From assembly GCF_001042985.1 (NCBI RefSeq), contig NZ_JYKY01000001.1, positions 248,001 through 312,000 on the forward strand: 64,000 nt of DNA, read 5' to 3'. This document shows, piece after piece, positions 1 through 10,098 of this stretch. The notes under the pieces were generated by a model that searched no databases, was not told where the DNA came from, and worked only from the letters and a program-made list of their open reading frames with translations. The DNA is from Pseudomonas lundensis (lineage in GTDB: Bacteria; Pseudomonadota; Gammaproteobacteria; Pseudomonadales; Pseudomonadaceae). Position numbers and translations under genes: made by a program. How positions within the stretch are numbered: position 1 is the first letter of the stretch; every line of letters starts with the position of its first letter.

Positions 1-2153
1 AACACCAGTCCCGAAATACGCGCAATTTCCCTAAAGCGCCGCAAGGCCAGTTCACCGGCATTGAGGCTGGCAAGAATGTCTTCCAGCAAGTGGTCTTCAT
101 CAAACAGGCCTGCCTTGAGCAGGGACGCCCAGTCCACCGCGGTCGCGCTGAGCAGTTCAAAACCATAGTCATTCACCGCGATCGAGAACGTCAGCGGTTG
201 CTGTTGACTGATCCGCCAGGCCAACAGGCTGGCCAACCCCAGGTGCACCTGCCTCCCGGCAAAGGGATACAGGAACAGGTGCCACCCTTCACGGGATTTA
301 AGGGTTTCGGCCAGCAGCGTATGGGTGCCGGGCAGGGCCGACCATGCCTGTTGCACCTCCAGCAAGGGCTTGATCGCCTGCATTTCCGGGCCTGTGAACT
401 GCCCCTGGCGAGCGGCATCCAGTTGCGCGACAACCGCATGCGCCAACTCGCTGGAGAGCGGCATGCGCCCACCGTTCCAGCGCGGCACGGCGGCTTTTTT
501 GCCCGAGGTACGTTTGACGTACGCCACCATGTTTTCGACGCGCACCAATTCCAGCAAGCGCCCGCCGAACAGAAAGCCGTCACCCGGTTTGAGCCGTGCA
601 ATAAACCCTTCTTCGACACTGCCCAGCGATTGCCCGCCGCCGCCTTTGCGCCAGTACTTCAATTGGATACTGGCGTCACTGACGATGGTGCCGATGCTCA
701 TGCGGTGGCGTCGGGCCAGGCGTGCGCTGGGGACTTTCCACACGCCGTCGGCATCGGGTTCGACACGCTGGTAGTCCGGGTACGCGGTCAGCGAGTCGCC
801 GCCATGATGGACAAACGCCAGCGCCCAGCGCCATTGAGCCTCGCTCAGGTCGCGATAAGCCCAGGTGCTGCGCACTTCGTCCAGCAACTCATCAGGCGTG
901 AAGCCACCGGCCAACGCCATACTGACCAGATGTTGCACCAATACATCCAGCGGGCAGTGGGGCGATTCGCGGGGTTCAATCAAGCGGGCGGCCACGGCGG
1001 CTTTGGCGGCAGCGGCTTCAACCAGCTCCAGGCTGTGGGTCGGCACCAGCGTCACACGCGAAGGCCGCCCCGGCGCATGACCCGAGCGGCCCGCACGTTG
1101 CATCAAGCGGGCGATGCCTTTGACCGAGCCGATTTGCAGCACCCGCTCAACCGGTAAAAAATCCACCCCAAGATCCAGACTCGACGTACAAACCACCGCT
1201 TTGAGCGTGCCTTCCTTGAGGCTGCGCTCAACCCAGTCCCGCACGCCTCGGGCCAAGGAGCCGTGATGCAGAGCAATCAATCCGGCCCAGTCGGGACGGG
1301 CTTCCAGCAACGCTTGATACCAAATCTCGGATTGCGCGCGGGTATTGGTAAAAATCAGGCAACTGGCGCTGCTGTCCACTTCGGCCACTACCGCGGGCAG
1401 CATGCGCAGTCCGATATGCCCGGCCCAGGGAAAGCGTTCGATGGAGGGCGGCAGCAGGGTGTCGACCTGTAAATCCTTGATGACGTTGCCTTGGACACTG
1501 ACGCCCCCGCCTTGCGGCAATAGCACATCCTGGGCGTGGGCCTGATTGCCGAGGGTTGCAGAAATACCCCACACGATCAGTTGTGGATTCCATTTGCGCA
1601 ATCGTGCCAACGCCAATTGCAGTTGCACCCCGCGCTTGTTGCCAATCAACTCGTGCCACTCATCCACCACCAGCATGCGCAGGTTGGACATCTGTGCCTT
1701 TGCGTCGGCACGGGTCAGCAGCAAGGTCAGGCTCTCGGGGGTGGTCACCAGCGCACTGGGCAGGCATCGACCCTGTCGGGCGCGTTCGCTGCTGCTGGTG
1801 TCGCCCGTGCGCAGGCCAATGCTCCACGGGATGTCCAGCTCTGCCAGCGGTGCATCCAGCGCCCGCGCAGTGTCCGCTGCCAGCGCGCGCATGGGGGTGA
1901 TCCACAGGACCGTCAGCGGTGCACTGGCCGGTTTGCGCGATTTGGGCGGGGTCAGCGGTTTGGCTGGCGCGGCACGGGCAAAGCGGTTGAGGGCTGCAAA
2001 CCACACTGCATAGGTTTTGCCGGCGCCGGTACTGGCATGCAGCAGACCGGACTCACCGCGCTTGACCGCCGCCCAGACCTTTTTCTGAAAGGCGAACGGC
2101 ACCCACTGTCGAGCACTGAACCACTGTTTCGCGAAGTTATTGGAGTCAGCCAT
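1..2153 (-). CDS. Ligase-associated DEXH-box helicase (3' end cut by window edge)
   Basis: Superfamily 2 DNA helicase of the Lhr-like family found with bacterial ATP-dependent ligases, presumed to work in DNA repair in the cytoplasm. The frame is open from the ATG at 2153 to the left edge (about 717 residues, C-terminus missing). Walker A STGAGKT lies at residues 41-47 and the Walker B/motif II variant DEWHEL at 164-169, which is typical of this subfamily rather than plain DEAD or DEAH. It follows an aspartoacylase-like gene by about 80 bases and probably belongs to the exonuclease-ligase operon upstream. Function is inferred from family and neighbours. Confidence 0.9.
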   Translation of the reverse strand, partial: MADSNNFAKQWFSARQWVPFAFQKKVWAAVKRGESGLLHASTGAGKTYAVWFAALNRFARAAPAKPLTPPKSRKPASAPLTVLWITPMRALAADTARALDAPLAELDIPWSIGLRTGDTSSSERARQGRCLPSALVTTPESLTLLLTRADAKAQMSNLRMLVVDEWHELIGNKRGVQLQLALARLRKWNPQLIVWGISATLGNQAHAQDVLLPQGGGVSVQGNVIKDLQVDTLLPPSIERFPWAGHIGLRMLPAVVAEVDSSASCLIFTNTRAQSEIWYQALLEARPDWAGLIALHHGSLARGVRDWVERSLKEGTLKAVVCTSSLDLGVDFLPVERVLQIGSVKGIARLMQRAGRSGHAPGRPSRVTLVPTHSLELVEAAAAKAAVAARLIEPRESPHCPLDVLVQHLVSMALAGGFTPDELLDEVRSTWAYRDLSEAQWRWALAFVHHGGDSLTAYPDYQRVEPDADGVWKVPSARLARRHRMSIGTIVSDASIQLKYWRKGGGGQSLGSVEEGFIARLKPGDGFLFGGRLLELVRVENMVAYVKRTSGKKAAVPRWNGGRMPLSSELAHAVVAQLDAARQGQFTGPEMQAIKPLLEVQQAWSALPGTHTLLAETLKSREGWHLFLYPFAGRQVHLGLASLLAWRISQQQPLTFSIAVNDYGFELLSATAVDWASLLKAGLFDEDHLLEDILASLNAGELALRRFREIARISGLV

Positions 2154-2232
2154 ACGCGCGGGTAATGCTCTGAGGGGGCTTGATTCAGAGACCGCGAGTG
2201 CTGCCGGTTAGTGCCCAAAATTGTTGCTCGCC

Positions 2233-3360
2233 TCAAGGCGACAGCAGGTACTCGCTGCGGTGCTCCCCGGCCCCCGCTACATGCGCGATGACCATGCCGG
2301 CCGTGGCCATGCGCCGTAACGAACGGGCGTACAACACGCCTTGCGTGGCGCTGTAAATGGGCGTGACGCGGTCGCTGAGCGGGTCAATGACCTGCGCGAT
2401 CAGTTGGCCGTCGCGCAGTCTCTCGCCCGGGCGGGCGCAAAACACCAGCAGCCCCCCGACGGGCGTCGTCACCGGTTCAACCCCGGCCAGCGGCGTAGCG
2501 GGGCACAACAACGCGGGGGCAGGTGGCGGGTCGCCAGCAATGGCACCCAGGTCGATCAAATAATCAAGCAACGCCTCACAGTCGGCCTTGGCCATGGGGT
2601 GGTTGACGTCATGCTGACCGCGCAACTCCACGGTGACTGACACACAACCCTGGGGGATGGCGGCGACGTGCCCGAAGCGTTGCTTGAGCTCCCACCACAA
2701 AAGCGTCAGGCATTCGTCGAAGGACAGTCCGCCTGAATCGGTGGCCAGCAGGCTTGCCTGTGCACCGATGCGACGCGCCAACGGTTCGACACGGGGCCAG
2801 GCATCGGGGGTGGTGTAAAGGTGAGGGACGGCTTCGAAATCGCAATGCAGGTCCAGCACGATATCGGCATCGCAGGCCAACGTTTGCAAGGTCAGGCGCT
2901 GAGATTGCAGCGTGGTCACGGGCACGTGCTGAGCGAGGGTTTCACGCAAATGATGGCGAATCAGATGCAGGTTATGAGTGGGGTCATCGGTTAAAAGCCC
3001 TTCAACGGCATCCCCTATTTCAAGGCTTAAATCGAGAAACAGGCGATTGAAATTCTGCCCGCTTTCCAATTCAAAGCGGCCCAGGGGGACGTCCATCAGC
3101 ACTTGTTCCAGGCCAGCGGGGTTTGCCATCGGCACGATCACGATTTCACTGCGCAACCGGCCCTCGCTTTCCAGCTCGGCCAGCCGCTGCTTGAGGTGCC
3201 ACGCGACCAGCATGCCCGGCAGTTCATCCGCGTGCAGCGCGGCCTGAATGTAGACCTTGCCCTGCGGCTGCTCAGGGCCATAGTGAAAGCTATGAAGCTG
3301 GCGTTCACTGCCGGGTACGGGGGCCAGCAAGGCGTGAGTTCGATGTCGTTCTGTTCGCAT
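2233..3360 (-). CDS. Succinylglutamate desuccinylase/aspartoacylase family zinc hydrolase
   Basis: 375-residue protein of the M14-like AstE/aspartoacylase family, cytoplasmic zinc-dependent amidohydrolases or carboxypeptidases. Zinc ligand motif HADE is at residues 43-46 (H43, E46) and the third ligand H172 lies in LDLHCD; the region around residues 97-106 (ESGQNFNRLF) is also characteristic. The C-terminal 100 residues look like the beta-rich lipoyl-like domain of such proteins (PVGGLLVF, GERLRDGQLIAQV). Its substrate cannot be read from sequence, and it need not be the arginine-catabolic AstE because no other ast gene is near. It lies between ligase and helicase on the same strand, so a DNA-repair link is possible but unproven. 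Confidence 0.85.
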   Translation of the reverse strand: MRTERHRTHALLAPVPGSERQLHSFHYGPEQPQGKVYIQAALHADELPGMLVAWHLKQRLAELESEGRLRSEIVIVPMANPAGLEQVLMDVPLGRFELESGQNFNRLFLDLSLEIGDAVEGLLTDDPTHNLHLIRHHLRETLAQHVPVTTLQSQRLTLQTLACDADIVLDLHCDFEAVPHLYTTPDAWPRVEPLARRIGAQASLLATDSGGLSFDECLTLLWWELKQRFGHVAAIPQGCVSVTVELRGQHDVNHPMAKADCEALLDYLIDLGAIAGDPPPAPALLCPATPLAGVEPVTTPVGGLLVFCARPGERLRDGQLIAQVIDPLSDRVTPIYSATQGVLYARSLRRMATAGMVIAHVAGAGEHRSEYLLSP

Positions 3361-3499
3361 GCAAAAGTCCCGATGAGCCAGGTCAGGGAGCGCCAGCCTG
3401 CAGCGTTCCGGCCAATGAGGTCACACAGGTCCGAATAATGGCAGCGATGCTGGCTCGCGAAAAGCTCCCCTACCGCGTTTTCCGCACAGGCGATGGCCT

Positions 3500-5155
3500 T
3501 TAGCCCAGCAGGGCTTGCAGGGTTTCAAGGCTGTCGGCCTCAGCCACGGGTTTGTCCTGTCGCCAACGCAACATGCGCGGAAAGCGCACGGCGATCCCGC
3601 TTTTATGGCGTCTTGACAGAGCAATGCCTTCAAACCCCAGCTCGAACACCAGGCTGGGGGTCACACTGCTGACCGGGCCGAACTTCTCGACAGTGGTCTT
3701 GCGCACGATCGCGTCGACTTTGCGCATTTCTTCGTCGGTTAACCCTGAATAAGCCTTGGCGAAGGGCACCAATTGACGATCCGATTTTTCCGGCGGTCCG
3801 TCCCATACGGCAAAGGTGTAATCGCTGTAGAGGCTGGCACGCCGACCATGCCCGCGTTGGGCGTAGATGAGCACGGCGTCGACACTGAACGGGTCGACTT
3901 TCCATTTCCACCACACGCCCACGTCCTTGGTGCGCCCGACGCCGTAGTGCGCCGTGCGCGCTTTGAGCATCATCCCTTCCACGCCCAATGCCCGAGACGC
4001 CGTGCGTTGTTGCGCCAAGTCCGACCAGTCGCGCCCTTGCAATAGGGGGGATAGCTGCAACGCGGACTGGTTGGCCTGATCCACGGCGGCTTCCAGTTGC
4101 GCCCGCCGGTAGTGCTGCGGGTGCTGGCGCCAATCCTGGCCTTGCCACTCCAACAGGTCGTAGGCAAGCAGCACCACCGGAATTTCTTGAAGGATCTTTT
4201 TACTCAGCGTCTTGCGGCCAATACGTTGCTGCAACAGGGCGAATGGCTGCACGCGGGGGCCGATTTGCGGCGCGTGATTCCAGACCACGATTTCACCATC
4301 GATGACGCTCCCGTCCGGCAGGGCAGCGCCCATTTCCAGCAGCTCCGGGAAGCGCTCGCTGATTAACTCTTCGCCCCGCGACCACAGCCATACTTGCCCG
4401 TCGCGTTTGACCAGTTGGGCACGGATACCGTCCCACTTCCATTCCACTTGCCAGTCGGTAGGCGGCCCCAGCTGGGCCTCGAATTGCTCGACCGGCAGTT
4501 GCAGCGGATGCGCGAGGAAGAACGGATAAGGTTGCCCGCCCCGTTGCGCGTGTTCATCGGCTGACGGTTCGGCGATCAGTTTCAGGTAGTCGGCCGCAGA
4601 AGGCTTGCGCGACAACTCGGTATAACCCACCAGCCGCTGGGCCACGCGCTTGCTGTCGACCCCGGCCAGGGCCGCGAGGGCGCGGGTCACCAGCAGTTTG
4701 GAGACACCCACGCGGAAACTGCCAGTGATTAACTTGATGCAGACCATCAGGCTTTGTTGAACGAGTTGCGCCCACAGGGCCGGGAGGCGCTGCGCCAAGT
4801 CTTCTGGCGACGCTCCGCGCAGCGGTAACAGATGATGCTCAATCCAGTCAGCGAGCCCGGCCTCGCTGCGGTGCAGGGATTCAGGCAACAGCAGCGACAG
4901 GGTTTCGGCCAGATCGCCGACGGCTTGGTAGCTTTCTTCAAACAACCATTCAGGCAGGTCGGCCTGTTGCATGCCAATCTCGCGCAATACGCGGCTGGGC
5001 ACCAGTTGGCGCGGGCGTCCGCCTGCCAAAAAGTACACCGCCCAGGCGGCATCGGCGGGCTGGGCCTGGCTGAAATAGTCTTTCAGCGCGGCCAGTTTGG
5101 CGTTGCTGGAGGTGGTGGCGTCGAGTCGACCATAGAGCTGCGCGAAGGCCTTCAT
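3500..5155 (-). CDS. ATP-dependent DNA ligase
   Basis: 551-residue ligase that seals nicks in DNA using ATP. The adenylation motif ExKxDG appears as EWKWDGIR with catalytic K240; motif IV-like SVIDGEIV and motif V-like EGMMLKAR with downstream WKWK follow. The long N-terminal domain (1-220) matches the LigB/archaeal-type helical DNA-binding domain, and the C-terminal OB-fold domain ends with RFPRMLRWRQDK. The start ATG overlaps the stop of the exonuclease gene (ATGA, 5152-5155), so the two are translationally coupled. This is the second ligase type in pseudomonads beside NAD-dependent LigA. Confidence 0.95.
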   Translation of the reverse strand: MKAFAQLYGRLDATTSSNAKLAALKDYFSQAQPADAAWAVYFLAGGRPRQLVPSRVLREIGMQQADLPEWLFEESYQAVGDLAETLSLLLPESLHRSEAGLADWIEHHLLPLRGASPEDLAQRLPALWAQLVQQSLMVCIKLITGSFRVGVSKLLVTRALAALAGVDSKRVAQRLVGYTELSRKPSAADYLKLIAEPSADEHAQRGGQPYPFFLAHPLQLPVEQFEAQLGPPTDWQVEWKWDGIRAQLVKRDGQVWLWSRGEELISERFPELLEMGAALPDGSVIDGEIVVWNHAPQIGPRVQPFALLQQRIGRKTLSKKILQEIPVVLLAYDLLEWQGQDWRQHPQHYRRAQLEAAVDQANQSALQLSPLLQGRDWSDLAQQRTASRALGVEGMMLKARTAHYGVGRTKDVGVWWKWKVDPFSVDAVLIYAQRGHGRRASLYSDYTFAVWDGPPEKSDRQLVPFAKAYSGLTDEEMRKVDAIVRKTTVEKFGPVSSVTPSLVFELGFEGIALSRRHKSGIAVRFPRMLRWRQDKPVAEADSLETLQALLG

Positions 5156-6177
5156 GATGCGAGCTCCGGCGGGGGCGTTGCTTCTTCGTCATCGCCGTAT
5201 TCGGTGACAAACCCTTGGGCATCGAGGCCCTTTTCCCGCAGAAACCGCACCAGCGTGCCGATCGAACCATGGGTCACCATGACCCGTTCGGCGCCGGTTT
5301 GCTCGATGGCCCACAACAATCCGGGCCAGTCGGCGTGGTCGGACAGAATAAATCCGCGGTCCACCCCCCGGCGTCGCCTCGGGCCGCGCAGGCGCATCCA
5401 GCCGCTGGCGAAGGCATCGCTGTAATCGCCAAAGCGGCGCATCCAGGTGCTGCCGCCCGAAGAGGGAGGCGCGAGGATCAAGGCCTGTCGTAGCAAGGGG
5501 GCGGTCTTTTTGAGGTCCCCGGCGTACAGGGTTTCAGGGATGTAAATGCCCGCGTCGCGGTACACCCGGTTCAGCGGCTCCACCGACCCGTGGGTCACGA
5601 TCGGGCCGATACTGGCGTCGATCCCGTGCAAAATGCGCTGCGCTTTGCCGAAGGCATAACAGAACAGCACGCTGGCTTTGCCCACGCGCTGATTGGCACG
5701 CCACCACTGATTGATTTCGGCAAAAATCTGCGCTTGCGGCTGCCAGCGGTAAATGGGCACGCCGAAGGTCGATTCAGTGATGAACGTGTGACAGCGCACG
5801 GGCTCGAACGGCGCGCAGGTGCCGTCGGGTTCCACTTTGTAATCCCCTGAGGCCACCCACACTTCACCTTTGTAGGCCAGCCGAACCTGCGCCGAGCCCA
5901 GCACATGGCCCGCCGGGTGAAAGCTGAGGGTGACGCCGTGGTGTTTCAGGGGCTGACCGTAGGCCAGGGTTTGCAGGCTGATGTCTTGGCCAAGCCGTGC
6001 ACGCAAGATGCCCGCGCCAGGTTCGGCGGCCAGGTAATGGGTGTTGCCCGTGCGCGCATGGTCGCCATGGCCGTGGGTAATCACCGAGCGTTCGACAGGG
6101 CGCCACGGGTCGATATAAAAATCCCCGGGCGGGCAGTACAAACCTTCAGGTCGCGCGATAACAAGGTCCATGGGCAT
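5152..6177 (-). CDS. Ligase-associated DNA exonuclease (metallo-beta-lactamase fold)
   Basis: 341-residue predicted nuclease of the beta-CASP metallo-beta-lactamase superfamily (YSH1/Pso2-like) known as the ligase-associated DNA exonuclease. The metal-binding motif HGHGDH is at residues 35-40 (H35, H37, D39, H40), followed by an H-containing AGHVLGS around residue 90 and a C-terminal SDHADW and THG region. It is the first gene of the exonuclease-ligase unit, overlapping the ligase by four bases. The start at 6177 could equally be the second ATG two codons later. Confidence 0.92.
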   Translation of the reverse strand: MPMDLVIARPEGLYCPPGDFYIDPWRPVERSVITHGHGDHARTGNTHYLAAEPGAGILRARLGQDISLQTLAYGQPLKHHGVTLSFHPAGHVLGSAQVRLAYKGEVWVASGDYKVEPDGTCAPFEPVRCHTFITESTFGVPIYRWQPQAQIFAEINQWWRANQRVGKASVLFCYAFGKAQRILHGIDASIGPIVTHGSVEPLNRVYRDAGIYIPETLYAGDLKKTAPLLRQALILAPPSSGGSTWMRRFGDYSDAFASGWMRLRGPRRRRGVDRGFILSDHADWPGLLWAIEQTGAERVMVTHGSIGTLVRFLREKGLDAQGFVTEYGDDEEATPPPELAS

Positions 6178-6303
6178 GCCGTGGCAATGGGCTTGCTATG
6201 TAGGAGGCGAGGGCAGGGCGGGAAGTTCGAAAAAGGTGCGGGGCTGGCACGGCCGCGCAAGGTGAGTTCTATGAACGCGCCCTGCGCGGCAGTCTGAGGG
6301 GTT

Positions 6304-8748
6304 TTACCTGCCCGGTGTCAGCGTCAGGCGGGTGTTGCCGTACACCTTGTCGAAATGTTGCGGTTGCATCGGGAAGCTCACGTACTGCCCTTTGAGCCAC
6401 GGATCGATGCCGTCGGCGTAATGCGGGCTGGCCGGGTTGCTGGATTGCCCGCTGCTGTTCTGCGCCATCATCGGCTCGGGTTGCCCGAAATCAACGATCA
6501 TGCGCATGGCCGGGATCAGCGTGGTGTCGAAGTTCGAATCCCCCAGGCGATACGCGGCCATGTTCAGCGTGGTGTGATCCCCGCCCGCCGCAATCGGCCC
6601 ACGCACGGTCTGGCCCTGGGCATTGCGCCACACGTAATGGTGCAACGTGCCCCATTGCCAGGCCTTGTGATTGCTGCCCATCAGGCGTTCACCCGCATCG
6701 ACGGCCGCCACCAGGCTGCGGGCCAAGACGGCCGGTTTGTCGCGCTGTTGCCCATTGCGGGCGTCACTCCAGAACGGGCTGTCTTCGCGGCTCAGCAAGT
6801 GATCGGCCTGAGCCGAGTACGACAGGTTGCCGTTGCTGATAAACGCCTTCCAGCTGGCGCTGTTTTCGGGGCCAAGGGCGTCGAGGAACGTCACTTGCGT
6901 ACTGGCCTGCAGGAACAATTCATACAGCGCCGCGTCGGCGGAGGTCGCATTGAGCTTGCCGTCAAAGGCCAGCAACCGGCTCAGGGCCTCGCGGGCTTTG
7001 GACTGGTCGGCAGCGGGCAGCGCAGCAATGGCTTGTTTCAGGGGCTGCGCCATACCGGGTGCGGTGAGCATGGCCTTGAGTTTGGGGGCGAACAGGGTGA
7101 CCTGGTCGTACTGCATGGCGATCAGGCTGCGCGCGTCCTGTTTGCCGCTGCCAGCCAATTGCGCGAGGCGCTCGCTGCGCTCAGGTGACAGCCACGAGTT
7201 TGACAGTTGCATGCCGTAGCCAAAGGCTGCCGTGCGCTGGTTGGCCGTGCCGAGCCAGCCCTGAGCCGGGTCTTGATCGTAAGGGTGCAGCATGGCGTCG
7301 GCATAACCGTCCCAGTCGTAGCGACTGTCCCAGCCCGGCGACGGGATCAGGCCCAGCCCTTCGCGGCGGTTGGGGTACAGACCGGTCACTTGCCAGCCAA
7401 TGTGCCGGGCGTCGGCATATAGCAAATTGAGCGCGACCGAACGGATTTCACGGCTGGCGTCGGAGGCGGCTTCGCTGGTTTGCGCCCGGGACAGGTTGAA
7501 AAACGCATCCAGCGTGCTGTCACCCTTGAAGTCCGGCAGTTGCAGGGCCAGGCCCAAGTGACTGTTGAGCGGGTTGTTGAGCAGCGGCCCGTGGCGGGTT
7601 TCATACACCGCTTCACGCACTGGGCGCTGCCCCTTAATGAAGAACGTTTCGTTGCGCACGCTGGTGGGCAACCATTTGCCGTTGGAGAGGTAATACAGAC
7701 GATTACCCTCGCGCTTGAGCTTCTCGACAAACACGTCCTGATTGTCGCCCATGGCCATGCTCATGCCCCACGCCACGTTGCCGTTGAAACCGGCAAACAG
7801 GGTCGGCAGCCCGGCAATCGTGGCCCCGGCAGCCTGGTACTTGGGCGCGCGGATTTGCACGTAGCTCCAGGCCGAAGGGATGCCGATGGGCTGATGAATG
7901 TCGTTGGCCAACAGGCTTTTGCCCGACCGGCTACGGGCCGGGCCAATCGCCCAGTCACTGGACGCCGTCACCCCCGGCAGACTCATGTGCGTGACCTGTT
8001 CAAGGGCTTGCGTCAGGCTGTCCAGCCCTTGTAACTGAGTGCCAAGGTTCAAGCCCTTGAGCTTGTCGGCCTCGCTGGTGGGCAACGCTTCACCGGGGTA
8101 GGTCGGCATCAGCCAGGCCAGTTTGTCGCTGCCCACTTTCTGCGCCAGCACCAGCGCATTCAACTCTTCTTGCAGGTTGGTCGACATGCCGAAGCTCAGC
8201 AGGCTGTACACCAGGGCCGAATCTTCGGGTTTCCAGTACTCGGCCTTGTAGCCTGCCCGGGCCAAATCTTCGGGCAACTTGTCGCGGTAGCGGAACAGGT
8301 AAGCGTTGACGCCCCGCGCATACACTTCAAAGAACTTTTTCAGGCGCGGCGATGCACTTTTGTACAGCTCACTGGCGTTTTTCTTCAGGTTGATGCTGCG
8401 CATCAGGCGGTCGGTGGGCAGGGCATCGGCGCCGTCCAGCTCGGCCAGACGGCCCTGAGCGAGCAAGCGCAGGCGCACCATTTGGCTGATGCGGTCGCTG
8501 GCGTGAACATAGCCAAGGGTGAACAGCGCGTCATGGAAACTGCTGCTTTCAATCAGCGGCATGCCTTGCGCGTTACGGCGCACCGACACGTTCTGCGCCA
8601 GCCCTTTGAGCGGTTGCACACCCGACGTCGGCACAAGGCTTTGTGAGGCGTGGTTGTTCATCTGGCAACCGGTCAGGCTCAACACGCCGACCACTGCCGC
8701 GGCAACGCCGAACCGGGGTAAAAAATGAATGAAGGCTGGCGAGGCCAT
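6304..8748 (-). CDS. quiP: QuiP-like acyl-homoserine lactone acylase, lipoprotein precursor
   Basis: Ntn-hydrolase of the penicillin amidase family, strongly resembling P. aeruginosa QuiP, which cleaves the acyl chain of N-acyl homoserine lactones. The ATG at 8748 (814 residues) has an AGGAG-type ribosome site; a TTG ten codons upstream is weaker. A lipoprotein signal ends at SLTGC (C28), so export and lipid anchoring are likely. The probable autocatalytic nucleophile is S263 in ASSDWAIGP, followed by the [13 protein letters not shown] block usual in the family. Residues before S263 would be the alpha chain and spacer, those after it the beta chain. No quorum-sensing synthase is in the window, so the physiological substrate is open. 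Confidence 0.87.
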   Translation of the reverse strand: MASPAFIHFLPRFGVAAAVVGVLSLTGCQMNNHASQSLVPTSGVQPLKGLAQNVSVRRNAQGMPLIESSSFHDALFTLGYVHASDRISQMVRLRLLAQGRLAELDGADALPTDRLMRSINLKKNASELYKSASPRLKKFFEVYARGVNAYLFRYRDKLPEDLARAGYKAEYWKPEDSALVYSLLSFGMSTNLQEELNALVLAQKVGSDKLAWLMPTYPGEALPTSEADKLKGLNLGTQLQGLDSLTQALEQVTHMSLPGVTASSDWAIGPARSRSGKSLLANDIHQPIGIPSAWSYVQIRAPKYQAAGATIAGLPTLFAGFNGNVAWGMSMAMGDNQDVFVEKLKREGNRLYYLSNGKWLPTSVRNETFFIKGQRPVREAVYETRHGPLLNNPLNSHLGLALQLPDFKGDSTLDAFFNLSRAQTSEAASDASREIRSVALNLLYADARHIGWQVTGLYPNRREGLGLIPSPGWDSRYDWDGYADAMLHPYDQDPAQGWLGTANQRTAAFGYGMQLSNSWLSPERSERLAQLAGSGKQDARSLIAMQYDQVTLFAPKLKAMLTAPGMAQPLKQAIAALPAADQSKAREALSRLLAFDGKLNATSADAALYELFLQASTQVTFLDALGPENSASWKAFISNGNLSYSAQADHLLSREDSPFWSDARNGQQRDKPAVLARSLVAAVDAGERLMGSNHKAWQWGTLHHYVWRNAQGQTVRGPIAAGGDHTTLNMAAYRLGDSNFDTTLIPAMRMIVDFGQPEPMMAQNSSGQSSNPASPHYADGIDPWLKGQYVSFPMQPQHFDKVYGNTRLTLTPGR

Positions 8749-8948
8749 GGCAAAGCTCCTGCGAAGGGGGGATGTCAACGAAAGGCGCTACGTTAGTGAC
8801 GCGCACGGGGGCACGCAAGGGCTATCTGGCGAAAAGCCAAGGCGCTGCAGGCCGCCGATTCACGCAGACGGAGCATTGAGGATTTGCAGTGCATAGCAGG
8901 GTGGAGCTGCGTGAATGGGCGAGTGCCATCTGATCGAGACCGAACGGC

Positions 8949-9010
8949 GCGAGGCGCGACTCGCCGCCTCGCGTGATCGGCCTGCAGCGCCAGCGTTATG
9001 ACGCTTGCAG
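8949..9010. other. Two inverted repeats between quiP and yfcG
   Basis: The gap 8749-9023 holds two hairpins. One is GCGAGGCG at 8949-8956 with its exact complement at 8965-8972. The second is AGCGT-TATG-ACGCT at 8992-9005, extended by CTGCA 8982-8986 pairing with TGCAG 9006-9010 around a bulge. The second lies just past the end of the GST gene and may end its transcript, but there is no U-tract. Nothing else is evident in the gap. Confidence 0.4.
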
Positions 9011-9023
9011 CGGTAAGGCGTGT

Positions 9024-9665
9024 TTACTGCGGCGGGTTGATCTTGGCCACCAGTGCGTAAGCCCGTTCGGTGGCCGGGCGGGCCTTGACCCGGGCAAACC
9101 AGCTTTTCAGCGCCGGGAAGTCATCCAGATTCTGGCCTTGCCAGGCGTGCGGCACGATCCACGGGTAAATCGCCATGTCCGCGATGCTGTACTCGTCACC
9201 TGCTACGAACTGCCGGCCTTCCAGCTGCTTGTTCAATACGCCGTAGAGGCGGGCCGTTTCGTCGGTATAGCGCTTGATCGCGTAGGGGATTTTCTCGGGC
9301 GCAAAACGATTGAAGTGATGGTTTTGCCCCGCCATCGGCCCCAGCCCGCCCATTTGCCAGAACAGCCACTGCAGGGCCATTTGCCGACCTCGTAAATCCT
9401 TGGGCAGGAACTGACCGGTTTTTTCGGCCAGGTACAGCAGGATGGCGCCCGATTCGAACAGCGACAGCGGCTCACCGCCGTCCGCCGGGGTGTTATCGAC
9501 GATGGCCGGAATGCGATTGTTCGGTGAGATTTTCAGGAAGGCGGGCGCGAACTGTTCATTTTTACTGATGTTGATCGGGTGGACCTTGTACGGCAGGCCA
9601 GCTTCTTCGAGAAACAGTGAAACCTTGTGGCCGTTTGGGGTGGTCCAGTAGTAAAGATCGATCAT
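9024..9665 (-). CDS. yfcG: YfcG-type glutathione S-transferase / disulfide-bond reductase
   Basis: 213-residue two-domain GST of the nu class. The N-terminal thioredoxin-fold domain carries TTPNGHK (residues 8-14), the active-site stretch of YfcG; the cis-proline site NRIPAIVD and the glutathione-binding ESGAILLYLAE follow. The conserved LQWLFWQMGGLGPMAGQ links to the helical C-terminal domain. The E. coli relative reduces disulfides using glutathione and has little classical transferase activity, so a thiol-redox role in the cytoplasm is expected. It seems to be transcribed alone. Confidence 0.92.
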   Translation of the reverse strand: MIDLYYWTTPNGHKVSLFLEEAGLPYKVHPINISKNEQFAPAFLKISPNNRIPAIVDNTPADGGEPLSLFESGAILLYLAEKTGQFLPKDLRGRQMALQWLFWQMGGLGPMAGQNHHFNRFAPEKIPYAIKRYTDETARLYGVLNKQLEGRQFVAGDEYSIADMAIYPWIVPHAWQGQNLDDFPALKSWFARVKARPATERAYALVAKINPPQ

Positions 9666-9803
9666 GAAGGGCTCCAGAAGGGAATGTTCACGTTGAAACT
9701 GATGCCCGGCAAAGGTAGCAGTTCACTCGCAGTTGTCAGTTTTACGCCTTCTGTTGTGAAGGGGAAACGTGCCATCGCAGGATCTGGTCGCAACTTTCAG
9801 GCG

Positions 9804-9846
9804 ATAAAAACACAAACGCCGCACCGGCCCGAAGGCAGATGCGGCG
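9804..9846 (-). terminator. Rho-independent terminator of the DUF6231-ychJ-LEA-SEC-C operon
   Basis: Read on the minus strand, CGCCGCA (9840-9846) pairs with TGCGGCG (9817-9823) around an inner CTGCC-TTCG-GG stem, followed by TTTGTGTTTTT (9806-9816). It lies 24 bases past the stop of the SEC-C gene. Confidence 0.75.
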
Positions 9847-9869
9847 CTGGTCGGGCGCTTTTGACAGGA

Positions 9870-10091
9870 TCAGGCGCCGTGACACTTTTTGAATTTCTTG
9901 CTGCTGCCACACGGGCAAGGATCGTTGCGGCCAACGTCTTTCAACGCATTGCGCACAGGCTCCTGATGGGCGTGACCGCAGTTCGGGCCATGCACGTGGC
10001 CGTTGCCGTGGTCATGGGCGTGATCATGCTGGTCATGCTGGTCATGATCGTGGTTGCAGTCCGGGCCGTGAACGTGGGGTTGTTGGGTCAT
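9870..10091 (-). CDS. His-rich SEC-C motif peptide
   Basis: 73-residue soluble protein. Residues 6-42 are a run of His, Asp, Asn and Gly with two HGPxC units (HGPDC, HGPNC), followed by a C-terminal SEC-C zinc-binding motif [17 protein letters not shown] motifs bind zinc and occur at the SecA C-terminus, where they contact SecB and ribosomes. The His-rich arm suggests metal buffering, but no function is known to me. It is the last gene of a tight minus-strand operon, seven bases after the LEA-type gene. Confidence 0.85.
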   Translation of the reverse strand: MTQQPHVHGPDCNHDHDQHDQHDHAHDHGNGHVHGPNCGHAHQEPVRNALKDVGRNDPCPCGSSKKFKKCHGA

Positions 10092-10098
10092 TGCTCAA

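Noticed and set aside
90..1157. A 355-codon open frame on the plus strand at the left edge
   Set aside because: Antisense to the helicase frame, which stays open from 2153 to the window edge and carries helicase motifs in phase.
2233..3360. Calling this gene astE of arginine catabolism
   Set aside because: Zinc motifs fit the wider family, but no other ast gene is nearby and it sits inside a DNA repair cluster, so the specific name is not supported.
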